Source of the DNA: Macrocybe gigantea
Taxonomy: Eukaryota > Basidiomycota > Agaricomycetes > Agaricales > Callistosporiaceae
DNA length: 64,000 nt
Assembly (NCBI GenBank): GCA_011319805.1
Contig: SJRY01000234.1
Location: 930,001-994,000, forward strand
Direction: 5' to 3'
Numbering within the stretch: the first letter of the stretch is position 1; every line of letters starts with the position of its first letter. The notes beneath the pieces were generated by a model. That model ran no database searches and was not told where the DNA came from. It worked only from the letters and a program-made list of their open reading frames with translations. Both the position numbers and the translations under genes were made by a program. Shown here piece by piece: positions 11,901 through 26,406 of the stretch.

Positions 11901-13847
11901 GTGCGATGTGTCTCATTAACAACCTCAAGACCAGAATAAGCACGTTCAAGGAGCTCAGGCATGATTATATCAGGCTCCAAAATAGCCAAGGCCTTGAGCG
12001 ACTCTTGCGCGTATGACATGGATGTGCTGTCCTTTGAGAACATTGCAAGAAGAGCCGGTGTTTGGAGGATGGATACGAAAGCATGGCGCAAACCAGGAGT
12101 AATTCGAAAAGCCTGACGGAACTTTGCTAAGAGATCACAACTCGGGATGACAAGTTCCTTACAACTGGCGTTTTACATGTTTCTAGCTCTTCTTGGTTGA
12201 CCCGGGTCATGAATTCAGATGTAAGCCGATATAGGAAGGCCGTCAACTGGAAAACAAGAACTCAGTATGTCTGAAAACTAATCGCAATACACTCACAGTA
12301 TGGGTCCAGGCCCCTGAATTCGAAGGGTGAAAGAAGGGCTCTGTGCTAGTTATCAAACGGTCGAGTGCATCTAGTGCTCTCGATCCCCCCACATAGCCTT
12401 TGGGATTAGCTTCATCACGGACATCGCCGTCGACCGCGATTGAATGAACGATAATTTTGGCAAGGGCGTCTTACATCGAAAGGACAGTTGGACGTTTACT
12501 TCGGTTATAAGCAAACGACTTACGTTGTCTGTTCACCGGTTTTTTGACACGAGATGAGCCCTTGTCTGCCAGTGAATCCGCTTGAGGGGCTGTTGTGGAG
12601 AATCCCTGTTCCCAAATAATTTGAGAAGCTGAACCCAGCGAAAAAATAGTAATAGATATTCACCTGCGCCGACCCGATGGGAACATCTACAGGGCAATAT
12701 GAAGCTGATATCCAATGAACTGATCAAGACCACCCACCCATCGAAACCAATCCTTTGCTCACAAGCATATCCCATTGCCACTCACTCCATATGCCGACGT
12801 AATGGTGCTGAGGTAATCCATCAACGCTTTGGCTACCGTCCGCTCCGCAAACTAGTTCTTGGGATAAGACGCCAGCAAAATCCATCAATCTATCATCTAG
12901 AACAGATGAATTGAACGCCTCCCAGATTCTGAAGAGGGCTGGCAAGTAGAGATCGGTGCTAGTCGGAGGCAGGAAAGAGGTTAATACAGGGATCATAGTC
13001 ATGATGGTCTAACAATGAAGCGTTAGTTGAATTTCGGTAAGGAATCTTGAGAACGTCGACCTTGCCGGTAAGAAGCGGTAAGAAGGTGTCAAGCATGTTA
13101 GGGACTTCCTCAGCGGGGAAGTACCATCGACAGTGCTCCGCAAGGAACAACAAAATATTGGCAACGTTACGTCTAATCGATTTTTTTTTAGCATTGCATA
13201 ATTCTTCGTCAGCGAACAGAGCTCACGAAGAGTCCTGCATTCTCTTGGTCGGCCAAAGCTCCCGCTTAAGGGCGCGCCATAAAGGTTGCCACGGCAATTG
13301 AAGGTCCGAAATCTCCAGTTTGCGCTTCAAACCTGGCTTGTTTGAAAGAACCCGAGTGACCATGTCGGTCCAGCTGCGTATGACTCGCGGCTCGATGCCC
13401 GGGAGAAGGCTCAATTCATAGTATAGGCGTACAAGCTTTGCACGCGTCGTGATTGGCATCGGATAACGCATGAGAATCCAGCTATGGATACAAGGAAAGA
13501 AACAACGATTATCACGACAGCAAGGTGGAAGGGTCATGGAAATACCATTGAAGCATGCCGTCCCAGGTGCTCAGGACAAGCCAGTTCTTGGCTCTGGCAC
13601 ATACATATATCTTTTCAACTACATCTTCTAGTTTCTTCTGCATCTCCTCGTAGGATTCACACTCGTAAGGAACCGAGTCTAGATAAGATTGCAGGGATAC
13701 ACGCTGCTTTTCGGTAAGCAGGGATTCAGCAGTCTCCGCCACGGAAACTTCGTCTTCATCCATGTCCATACCAAGATCAGTGGATGTGGAAGAGGTGCAG
13801 GAGGAGGAGTCTGCACCAGAATAATGGAATAATTCAGTAAGATCCAT
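5954..13847 (-). CDS. BLM10: Proteasome activator BLM10/PA200
   Basis: This is the giant HEAT-repeat activator that caps the 20S proteasome core and opens its gate; the family acts in nuclear and cytosolic proteolysis, histone turnover and DNA repair. Recognisable blocks from the N-terminus are an acidic leader after MDLTELFHYSG, a helix with WDGMLQWYF, then WILMRYPMPITTRAKLVRLY, LFLAEHCRWYFPAEEVPNML, LPALFRIWEAFNSSVLDDRL, and repeated HEAT-like helices to the end. The 3' end was reconstructed by splicing: EFKK, then THQ from a 9-nt exon (6157-6165), then DTWHKDQLMFNEDQLQSLST (exon 6024-6105), then an 8-nt exon (5954-5961) that completes SYYA-stop. That Tyr-Tyr-Ala tail is the family's HbYX-like gate-opening motif. 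The intron at 6166-6217 starts with GC. Around thirty short introns are implied, giving roughly 1,900 residues, as usual for the family. The start at 13847 is the best Met in the first coding exon; a 5' UTR intron upstream is possible. Confidence 0.93.
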
Positions 13848-14102
13848 TGTAGGGAGGCTGCCTGGCGACAGAGTCGATATCAGATGGCGAAGGGGAACGT
13901 ACTGATCCAAGTGAGTATTTAAGCAGATTAGAAGGCAGAGCTTACGAGGCCTTCCGCTGACGCGTCGATTGGAATTTAGATTTCTTTTCAATGGGGCAAC
14001 GGAGACGCGCAAGCTCCAACCAAAAATGCACGCCTGTCCTGAAATCACGTGGCGACTCTCTTTTCTACCTGCGACGTAGATCGCGAACCCACTACAACAG
14101 CC

Positions 14103-14779
14103 ATGTCTGAATTTAGGTTCTTTCAGCCCTTCGTACAGCTAGCTGCAGCAGCTACCTCCGCACAATCACTAAACACCTCACGATAAATCTCATCGCGCGT
14201 CGCACAGTTCCTTTGCCAAAACTTACTTGGGTACGATGGGGTTTGTCCTGTCATCCGCTCTGTACTGTCAGAATGTGCCTTCCGCATATCTCGACGCGGA
14301 GCCGTCACCAACACGTCAATAATCCGAAGAACAGATTGGTTCATCTCCTGCACTGTGCTGCGCAAGATAGGCATGGCTCGGCTGGACCAGTTGATCCCTC
14401 CACTTCCATATCGTTTCCAATGGCCTTGCAGATGCAGTCGAACCTTAAGCTTCACCCCTTGACCTTAGTTAGTATTGGAGTGCGCACCGTGTCACTCCTT
14501 GGAATTAAAGCATATTCCATCGGCTTCTATGCAGACCCCGATAATCCTTCTCCTTGTGACATGCATTTGGAGCCGAAGATGCCGAAGTTCATCCTTCTCG
14601 GCGTCGGCAGGATGCTTACTGAGGATAAAGTGGTGGCATCGAGCTTGCTTCTCGCAGAAAATCACTATTGCTCGGTTCTTCAGCTTCTTTATCAACAGGA
14701 ATGGCCCACCAATACAAAGAGTTCGCTGTTGGTGATCTCTCTGCACATAGATACTGCCCATGATAGCTCAGCAAGTTAA
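14103..14779 (+). pseudogene. Decayed AIM18-like chalcone-isomerase-fold gene
   Basis: Part of this stretch matches the fungal mitochondrial AIM18/AIM46 family (chalcone-isomerase fold, non-enzymatic or fatty-acid binding). After a 56-bp intron with a weak GTCAAT donor, MGFVLSSALYCQNVPSAYLD joins to DPSTSISFPMALQ and then TLVSIGVRTVSLLGIKAYSI plus GFYADPDNP, the signature core of the domain. Downstream, the expected block with conserved Arg/Thr residues (usually LRIVPTR...YTHLRD) is missing. Only unrelated-looking sequence continues to a stop near 14779. Upstream of MGFVLSS the frame is interrupted by a stop near 14191. I interpret it as a truncated or degenerating copy. A rescue by undetected introns or single-base errors is possible but would not restore the missing second half. 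Confidence 0.5.
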
Positions 14780-14922
14780 TTACTTCGTGGCTATGTAGTG
14801 ATTAAAAATGTCTCTTCCCAAGGAAAGGCGGGTCTTGGACGAATACAATGTGGACTCGTCTGAGCGTCGATCCTATCGACAAGTCGACTTGGGAGAGAGG
14901 AAACAATGAACAACGAGTGTAG

Positions 14923-14971
14923 ACGCGTCGATCACGTGGTGATCAATCAACGAATTACGCGTTAGACGCGT
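14923..14971 (+). promoter_or_regulatory. Three ACGCGT (MCB) boxes plus CACGTG upstream of histone H3
   Basis: ACGCGT occurs at 14923-14928, 14957-14962 and 14966-14971, about 100-150 bp before the H3 start codon. CACGTG lies at 14933-14938 inside an inverted repeat with GATCAC/GTGATC arms. ACGCGT is the Mlu cell-cycle box bound by the fungal MBF (Mbp1-type) factor that drives G1/S transcription. Binding here is inferred from motif and position only. Confidence 0.55.
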
Positions 14972-15073
14972 TCGTTGAACGCTACAAAAGCGTGATGAGT
15001 TGAGACTCCGCTCTACACGACTTGTCCTCAGACTACCACCACTCAACTACTTCGCCAGACAACTCGCAAGAAC

Positions 15074-15644
<571 letters not shown>

Positions 15645-15784
15645 CAGCACTGAATATGATATTTATTTTTTGATGTAATTTGTTTGTATACATATACACG
15701 CTTCTTATTTTGGTGTGTTTGATCCTGAATCGCGAACAGTTGTTGGTATTGCCTAAACAGGACGACGCAACGTCGGTGCTGCTC

Positions 15785-17084
15785 ATGAATCTATCTTGGT
15801 TCTCCCGTACTCCTTGTACCATCCTTTACAGTCGCTCAGTGGGCCCGCTTCTACTGCCAAGATGCTCACCCGCTCGCTTTTATGCTACGCACCGCGATAT
15901 TCCGTCCTCGTCCATTTCTCAGTCGCTTGACACAGAACGCACTGCCCGACCCCGCGATACTGTTGGCCCATTTCAGCTAGGTCTAGCACAGACTCCTCTA
16001 CGCAAAGGCGAAAAGATAAAGAAGTGGTCGGAATTGAGCACAGGCGAAAAGGGTATGTCGCGTTTTCCACCAAGACGCCCCTCTTGACATCTGTTTCCTC
16101 CGTCCAGTCGTTCGATCAACAGCTCGAACATCCAATCTCGTCGTAATTCTCTTTGGGGCGGGCCTTTCGCTCTTCTTGTTTACTCTTTGACTTCCGAACT
16201 CTTTTCCAAAAACTCACCGACCGTCCTGTATGGAGAAGCATGTGAGCGAATAAAGGCATCTCCACTCGTACGCTTTGTTGTAATGCAATACACATACATA
16301 CCGTCTGACATTTTTGGCTAGGTGGCGAAATTCCTGCATGGCCCTTTGATCTTCCACAACAACCCACCCTCTGTCATTCGACCTCGGCATCGAAACCGGC
16401 ATGTCATCTCTCAAGTGATGGTGGACTCATACGGTCAGGAGCATATGGTTATGACGTTCTATGTCCAAGGTCGGCCTCCGGGCTTTGATGAGCCAGCTTC
16501 AGACGCATCGTACCTCGAGTCTGCGAAGGAATGGGTTCAGGATAAAATGCTTGTCCTTACCGAGCTGACGCTCGATGAGTCCGTGGCTTGGGCACAGGAA
16601 CGCGCCAACGCAGCCTGGGAACAAACAAAGAGTCTGTTCCGGTACCTCAGTGGCTCACCTGTGCCGTCTCACGCCCCTTGCTGCCTCGACTCCTGACGGA
16701 ACAACAGAAACAAGAGAAAGGTAGTGATTGGAGCTTTGCGGGCCTCTTTGGTTCGTTGAGGAGTCCCAGAGGGCGTCGAGCCGAACCAGAACCCCAACCG
16801 GACGGACGCACCTTCGATGAAGGCGAAGTACATGCTGATTTCATTCGGGTATGTCTTTGGCCTTGACAATCTTTCTTCTGACGCATTTGCTGTAGAACCA
16901 GGACGGTTACTTTGTGTTCCGTTACCTGCTGATCGATATGCCAAGTATGTTTGTCTTTCGTTTTGTGACTTCACATTGCTAACGATAATGCTTAGCCACG
17001 CGAGACCCAAAGAGGGCGCGGATATTCGTCGAGAGGGCTCCTGGTGTCCGGGACAACGAATCAGTCATGCGCTGGCAATCGTAG
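15785..17084 (+). CDS. TIM21: TIM21, mitochondrial TIM23-complex subunit (two apparent frameshifts)
   Basis: This encodes TIM21, an inner-membrane protein of the TIM23 presequence translocase that contacts TOM22 and respiratory complexes. The start at 15785 (MNLSWFSRTPCTILYSRS) gives a basic, hydroxylated presequence, ending near ARFYATH. The family blocks follow: LGLAQTPLRKGEKIKKWSEL, a membrane segment (LVVILFGAGLSLF), SELFSKNSPTVLYGEACERI, LHGPLIFHNNPP, RPRHRNRHVISQVMVDSYGQ, the inter-membrane-space domain, and the C-terminus NQDGYFVFRYLLIDMPTTRD to VMRWQS-stop. Splice junctions keep phase at every intron I checked. Two positions inside exons need one extra base: about 16174-16182, in the membrane segment, and 16660-16700. 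Conservation on both sides of each break argues for sequence error rather than a dead gene, though the raw sequence does not encode a full protein. Confidence 0.85.
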
Positions 17085-17218
17085 CACTTGTGGCATTCTA
17101 TCCGTAACGAGCAAGATCTGTTTCGCATCCTTGAAATTGATGTAATCTGGCTACCGCTTGCATGATGCAAGCATAGCAGTGTAATATACTGATACAATAG
17201 TTGCATAAAACCAAGGCC

Positions 17219-17797
17219 CTACTGATCTCCAAACAATTTTTGGACACGTTTCAATATCGAATCTTTGGATGGGTCTTGTATACGTGTGGCGTCAATAACA
17301 GATTAGATGGAAGGTCTGAACGGCATACATACCATATGGATGATCTTTTGAAGGGATCTCCAGTAACGCAGGGAAGGCCTGTTGATATTTATCCACCGTC
17401 GGACGAATTTTCTCCGCAATCTGGACAACGATGTCTATGGGATGTTACCTTGGTAGAGAATCGACGCGACGCACATGCTGATTGATGAGGAGGATAGCAA
17501 TGTCCTTCCGTTCAGTGAACTCTTGGAAGGCTGCCTCAATGGTCGGTACCTGTGTCTCTGTCAATATTGAGTTCAAATTTCCCTGAAGTTCATGATTGTA
17601 CAGCACTCACTCGAGTCGACAACAAGGAAATTCTTCTTCTGTTGCTCGTTTACATGGCCAATTCCGGCTAGGAGCAAACCTGTTATAGAGTCCTGGTCGA
17701 AATGGGGTGAGGCAAACTTTGTATGGTTCGCGTAAGAAATATATACTTCGTCTCCTATGACCGCCAACAAGTTGCGGTCTTGGAACGATGTTGCCAT
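17219..17797 (-). CDS. VMA7: V-type proton ATPase subunit F
   Basis: This is the small F subunit of the peripheral V1 sector of the vacuolar H+-ATPase, part of the central stalk that acidifies vacuoles and endosomes. Exon 1 gives [17 protein letters not shown]; splicing (GTATAT...CAG) adds [20 protein letters not shown] and [18 protein letters not shown]. For the next intron I chose the acceptor that restores DSKTQ, because the downstream AG gives a stop. Later exons give [47 protein letters not shown] and the C-terminus [21 protein letters not shown]. The length is close to the family's usual ~120 residues. It is divergent from the SGT1 gene, with 141 bp between start codons. Confidence 0.93.
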
Positions 17798-17938
17798 TGA
17801 GTAGTGTTGGCGTCGGACTGCAAATGCTCAGTAGATTGACGTCTTTGGAAACTGTTTGATCTAGAAGGTTTTGTAAAACAATCGACATCATACCTAAAAT
17901 CGTCAACACAAGTTTCGTCAGCTAACTTGAGTATCGCT

Positions 17939-20946
<3,008 letters not shown>

Positions 20947-21056
20947 ATAATGATCATGTGACTTGACGTAATTGTAAAGTACCACCTATCGGTCTACAAA
21001 GCTACAGTCCTTGCCCTGCGGGTCTCTTCAAAAACCATTATCAAAATTTCTGTGAT

Positions 21057-21789
21057 ATGATTCATGCCGTATTAATCTGTTGAGTTCGAATATCATCATA
21101 ATTTACTTCAGACTCTCATTCTTCAGATCACAGTCAACACCTCTGGTGTCGCTAGGTTGACCAAGTTTTACACTCCCTTGCATCAGTCTGCGCAGACATT
21201 GGTCCAGAAGATCTATTCTCTTGTGTATTCTCGCCCTGCAAACCTTTGCAATTTTCTCGATGCACCAGAACTAGAAGACTTCTTGGGAACCCAAGAGGAT
21301 GGGGGCGAGCGATGGCGCGTTGTCTACCGATGCTATGCTACTCTGTACTTCGTGTTTGTCGTCGACGGGGCTGAGAGCGAGCTCGGTATCCTTGATCTTG
21401 TTCAAGTCTGTTGTGCCTCTGTTTCTGCCACTGTCGTGAGACTGAGGTCGCATGCTACTCTATAGGTGTTCGTGGAATCGCTGGACCGTGCGTTCGAAAA
21501 CGTCTGTGAATTGGACATTGTCTTCCATTTTGACGAGGTCCGTGCCACCCTTTGTCTGCGGTCCGTCTGCCTGTGAATGCTGTCGCTGAGAATAAACTGG
21601 ATTGGCAGGTGCATCACATTCTTGCCGAGGTAATTCAAGGCGGCTTGGTTCTTGAAACGAACATCGAAGAGATCGATGCCGCCGGTGAGTCTGCGCGTTC
21701 TCATCGCACTCCACGCACAGCCATTTCCGTGACAGGTGAAGTCATACTCATACTTGGGATGTAATACAGTTCAGCAGGCGTCAAAATAA
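21057..21789 (+). CDS. APS3: AP-3 adaptor complex subunit sigma
   Basis: This is the small sigma subunit of the AP-3 clathrin-adaptor complex, which sorts cargo from Golgi/endosome to vacuole. The 22-nt first exon (21057-21078) gives MIHAVLI. The acceptor at 21133 was chosen because it restores MIHAVLIFNTSGVARLTKFY. The longin-fold body continues with SRPANLCNFLDAPELEDFLG, VYRCYATLYFVFVVDGAESE, LGILDLVQVFVESLDRAFEN and VCELDIVFHFDE. A further intron (GTCCGT...GCAG) leads to VHHILAEVIQGGLVLETNIE. The C-terminus is AAVQQASK-stop. Length and motif order match the family. Confidence 0.93.
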
Positions 21790-22103
21790 GAAAGGAGTCA
21801 TTTGCATCGGCCAATCCCCTGTCGCTTGGTGTTGGCGGAGGCTTGGGGCCCCGTGGTGGAAATTTGAAGACTCCTTTGGGCTGGTTGACTGGTAAACTGG
21901 CGGGGGTCGGAACGCGATGACCGGGACGATCGTCTTGGCGAGATCAGTCAGCAGAGAACATGTTGGCTTTGTTCAAGACTAAAAATACTCTTTTCCTTGA
22001 CGTTGCCTAGTCGGCTTGCTGGAGCAAACGGTTTTGCTCATCGGAGCGCCAAAGCAGACGCGTCCTGAACTCTTGGCTCGCAGCGTCAAAGCAATTAGGT
22101 ATA

Positions 22104-23353
22104 TTAGATGACAAATACAAAGATGGCTACACGGTACAGGTACTTGGCAGTGAATTCTGTTAGACGCACACTTCTCTTCATGCGAAAGGCGTGGCGAGGG
22201 AAGTTCCTGGGCGCGAAGTCGTTATCAGATAAACAAATAAATTGCGGCAGTTTTGCTAATTGATACCGACGTTTTCTTTTCTTTTTGCCTGCGCCAGGAG
22301 GGCCCTTAAGTGGCTCTTGTGGGGTCGGAGCATTGGTCGTCGCCTTCGGCGTCCCGTCGTGAGATGAGCTTGGCGCCGGTGTGGAGGACGGCTGCCTAGG
22401 TTGTGCCGAAACCTCAGACGAGACCTCAGATGGGAGGAGAAGAGAGCCGGCAGTTGATGAGAGCTTGGAATGGGCAGCCGTTGTGCGCATGGCATTCAGA
22501 AGGAGCAGATTGTTCTGTTGCTTCTTCGTTGCCGATGGCAGGTTGAGAACCTTGCGTCTGAGCTTGCCGTCATCTACAGCTGCCATGTCCTCTTCTGGGG
22601 GTCGCTTTTTGGCGGTTTCGTCAGGGTTTGATGTGGGGTCGATGATTGGCCAGACGAAGCCCGTTCGAGGATTGTAATCGGGCCGGTGGCGTCGTAGGAC
22701 GTCCAATGAGGATTGCAGAGAGTACAGGGATGTTAGCTGAGTGCCAAAATATCAGTTTGGTTTTAGGGCCGAGCAAACAAGCCGAGGAAGCGAGACTCAA
22801 CCAGGCGATTGGAAAGGACTGTATAGACATCAGGAGATTGATATATCCGGTTGTTCATGATGAAGTATGCTGCCAACGGTCTTACTTGGTGGACAGGTGA
22901 GCATAGACGACTGGCATGCCAAGCAGAAATGGCAGACCTTCATCCGGTGAGAGACGCTCGCGCTTCTGGATGATAAACATAGTCGGCGGCTGGGCATGCA
23001 CGACCGCGAACTCTATGCCCGTAAAGCGTCTAGAAAGCCAAGGGACGGATATTAATAACTCGAGCAGGTCACACTGTGTTTTGTGGCACCTCAGCTCTTC
23101 AGCCTCGTTCTGAACCGGCACACCGGTATGCATGGTCTGCATACGGAGGACCTGATTATTGCTTTGTTTGTCATAAAACATGGAAGTGGCGAAATAGTCA
23201 AAGACGTTTTCTGCGGATAGGGGGCCGTTGGCCTGACGGCGAGGGTGAGCGACGCCGAGCACTGGTAATTGAAGCACTAACCTGAATCCATTCATGCCAG
23301 ATGAAGAATCTGTGAGTGAAATCGTCGGGTGGATGGAGGTCGTTGAGGTCCAT
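22104..23353 (-). CDS. MED6: Mediator complex subunit MED6
   Basis: This is subunit 6 of Mediator (head module), the bridge between transcription factors and RNA polymerase II. The start MDLNDLHPPDDFTHRFFIWH leads to EWIQANGPLSAENVFDYFAT and SMFYDKQSNNQVLRMQTMHT, the hallmark YF..S.FYD..SNNQ block. Then come RFTGIEFAVVHAQPPTMFII, YFIMNNRIYQSPDVYTVLSN and LDVLRRHRPDYNPRTGFVWP. The C-terminal third is Ser/Pro-rich and ends in a basic run (KKKRKRR). The last exon is uncertain: an intron may start at GTATCA near 22268, or the frame may run on to the stop at 22104. An alternative in-frame Met lies at 23398. It is head-to-head with the NRAMP gene, 87 bp between starts. Confidence 0.88.
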
Positions 23354-23440
23354 GAGAACGTTTGCGTTGTTCGCACGGGAAGTCTTCGCTTTTGCCACTC
23401 CGTCGTCTCTACCACTCTCCTGGGTTCACCGCCTTCAGCT

Positions 23441-25792
23441 ATGACTACCCGTTTTCTGCCAGCCCTGCTCTGCCCTCTTCTATGCCCTCATGTCCTCCCC
23501 TCATCCTCCGAGTCGTTATCGCGTCTTGCCCCCATCGCTCCAGCGGCCGCTACAGCGTTCGCCCACTCTGTTCACAACGCCGTTTGTCTCACCGTCTTCC
23601 ATGTGAGAAAACATGCCGGCGTTGGAATCGTCTGTGCCGTGGCATACTTCGATCCGTATGTGTCTTTTCCCCCGCAAAATAAGCATCAGACAAAGTTACC
23701 AACCATCATTCCGTCTGTGCAGAGGAAACTGGTCCGTCGATCTCCAAGCCGGCGCAAGCTTCGGCTACAGGCCCATGCTTTTCGTCGTCCTCATGGCCGG
23801 CCTCGGCGCCATCGTGTTGCAAGTAAGTCGAGCTTGCATGGTCGGCTGACAGACTAAGTCACGTCGCTCCTCACCTTCTAGACGTTGGCCTGTAAACTCG
23901 GCACTGTCACCGGTCTCGGTAGGTTGTTGCGCGTATGTAAGGATGCCTACTTCCTAAGCATCAGTGCATAACTAGACCTGGCCTCGCATTGCCGCCTGTT
24001 CCTCCACGATCACCCAAAACACCCCGACTGCTGAGATATCTTGTACTTTATCCTCTTTATGTTCTCTGCGAAATTGCCATCATATCAACGGATTGGCAGA
24101 ACTCTTAGGTTCAGCTATCGGACTCTGTCTTCTCTTCCCTAAGCTGGAGCTCTGGGCGGCCGTCATATTGACAGCTTTCGACGTCCTTGTTTTCCTGGCC
24201 TTCAGCGATCCTTCCTGGGGCGACGGCCGGCCCGTCAGATTATTCGAATATGTAGTCACATGCCTTGTTAGTCCCCATTTTCCGTCTGCCTTCTCTTCGT
24301 TCTCATATTTCCATGCCAGGTGTTCGCCGTGTTTGCCTGCTTTCTTGTTCTCATTGTCAAAGTCAACCCATATTGGCCCAATGTCTTCCTAGGATACCTG
24401 CCATCGAAAGATCTGTTTAAATCCGAGCCAGACGCCGTTTATTCCGGTACGTGCGTCTAACTTGTTTTTCTAGAGTCACTTGCGAACGTTCATACCAGCT
24501 GTCGGCATCTTGGGTGCGACTGTCATGCCCCATGCCTTGTTTTTGGGTTCCTCTCTCTCTACTCAAGATCGCGTCTCTACACCTTCACCACGCGCTCAAC
24601 CGGAGATGCCTGGTGTATCGCCGGCGCGCCGTGGCGTGGCAGCTAGAGCTAAACGGTACACTGCACAGCTATTTCGCATTTCCAAAGCCGAGCGGGCAGC
24701 TTCGCCAAAGGATTACCGCACCAAGTACGGCGACCGGGAGAATAATTCTCTGGCGTTCATCCGACAACATCTTGGTCACGGAACCGTCGACGTTGTGGTG
24801 AGCTTGCTCACCCTGGCCGTTCCAATAAACTCCGCGTAGGCGTTCGCTAAGATATGATTGCTGGTCATGACTGAGTAATGTCAAATTTCCACAGTATACT
24901 TATTCTTGCTGCGACAGTGTTTTATATTGGAGAAGAAACTGCAGAACAGAGTTCTGTTGGTTTATTTGAGGCTCATGATCTTATCAGGAACAAGGTCGGG
25001 AATGGTCAGTTTCCGAACGTGGTTGTGAGGGATTCAACTGAATACTCTATTCGCAGCCGCTGGCTTAGTTTTCGCATTGGCACTCGTATGCGCAGGTCAG
25101 ACTGCCAGCATTACGGCAACGCTTGCGGGACAGATCGTCTCTGAAGGGTTCATCGAGTGGCGAATATCTGTACGTCTCTTATCGCCGCCAGAGGCTGGCG
25201 CATCGCTGATTCGAAATGCGTGGAACTCTATTAGCCCTTCCTTCGACGCCTGATCACACGGTTAATCAGCCTCGTCCCCTCTGTCTCCGTCGCTGCCGCG
25301 GTCGGTCGTAACGGTATCAGCACGCTGCTCGTGGCGTCCCAGGTAGCCCTTTCGGTCGTGCTGCCATTCATCGCCTTCCCGCTCATCTATCTTACGTCGT
25401 CTGAAGTCGTCATGCGTGTGCGGAAGCCGCCGGCGGTCCATCCAACTAATCATGATGACGAAAAGTCCGTGGACGAGAAGCAGGAGGAGCAGATGACACG
25501 GATGTCGTCTAAAGAGGTGTCGGCGGAGGAAGTGATGGTGGCGGATCCGGAGGTAATGGCAGGTGAAATATATGCGACAGCCAGAACACCTCGTCGTAGC
25601 ATTGATCAGTCGATGGCGCGCAAGGCCGAAATATCGTCCGACGTAGTGCCTGAGTTCGTCGACTTTAGCAACGGGCGCATCCTATGTTGCTTGTCATACG
25701 CAATCTGGTGTGTCGTCCTGGTGGCAAATGTTTATGCCATCGTTATGCTTGTGGTGCAGAAAGAGCCCGCAAACGAAGCTCGCCACCCTTAA
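23441..25792 (+). CDS. NRAMP-family divalent metal transporter (Smf type; two apparent frameshifts)
   Basis: This is a proton-coupled Mn2+/Fe2+ transporter of the NRAMP family. Exons join as VGIVCAVAYFDPGNWSVDLQ, which contains the metal-binding DPGN motif of TM1. Then come GYRPMLFVVLMAGLGAIVLQ, TLACKLGTVTGL, LAELLGSAIGLCLLFPKLEL and GILGATVMPHALFLGSSL, with the second metal-site MPH of TM6. VSLLTLAVPINSAILILAAT, SITATLAGQIVSEGFIEWRI and a last membrane span before the stop complete it. The start at 23441 is the first Met in frame. Two positions need one added base for the family sequence to read through: the C run at 24022-24025 (giving HPKHPRLLRYLVLYPLYVL) and TT at 24093-24094 (giving STDLAELLG). 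An acidic hydrophilic loop precedes the last span. Confidence 0.87.
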
Positions 25793-26406
25793 TTAAAACA
25801 TCAGCTTATTGTGTATGTATTTCAAAGCGATAAGAGGGAAATTCGATTATTTATTCAAGCGAAGAATTTCTGGCTGTCACAGGTATGGGGAAGGCAAAGA
25901 TGAGATGATATCCTGAGCAGAAAAGACAAAAACGGCTCTGGAGCACAGAAAAAGAAGAAAGTAATGAAAAGAGTAACGCGACCGAGCAAGTCCAAAAGAA
26001 TCAGCAAGAAAGTCGGATCTAGATAATCCCAGCAAGAGTGTCAGTCCGCTCGACAGCGCACGAGCCAACGAACCAAGGATAGATAGATGCAGTGTAGATA
26101 GGGAAAATTAGACGACAAAAAGAAAAAAGAAAAATTCGCGATCACGTCCGTCGCTGGGCCAAGCAATAGATAACAAGGCGGTACGGTACGTGACACGACG
26201 ACATGGGGTACTCGGCGGGCCAGACGCCAGTCGTTCGCGTTGGCGGTGAAGCACAAGCACGAAAGACTTCTGACGAAGCCGACAGGGGTAGCAGAGGTTG
26301 CTAGGGAGTACCGCAGTCAGTTTAGATGGCTATCCTTTCCAGAATCGGATGACTAACGGTAGGGAAGCGGACTTGTTTATGTGGAGTGTGAAGTGTATCA
26401 TGTGAT
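25793..26406. other. Convergent intergenic region between the NRAMP and C2H2 genes
   Basis: No gene is supported. The stretch lies between two convergent stop codons. It is purine-rich on the plus strand around 25915-26130, as expected for 3' UTRs, and no motif-bearing reading frame was found. Confidence 0.55.
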
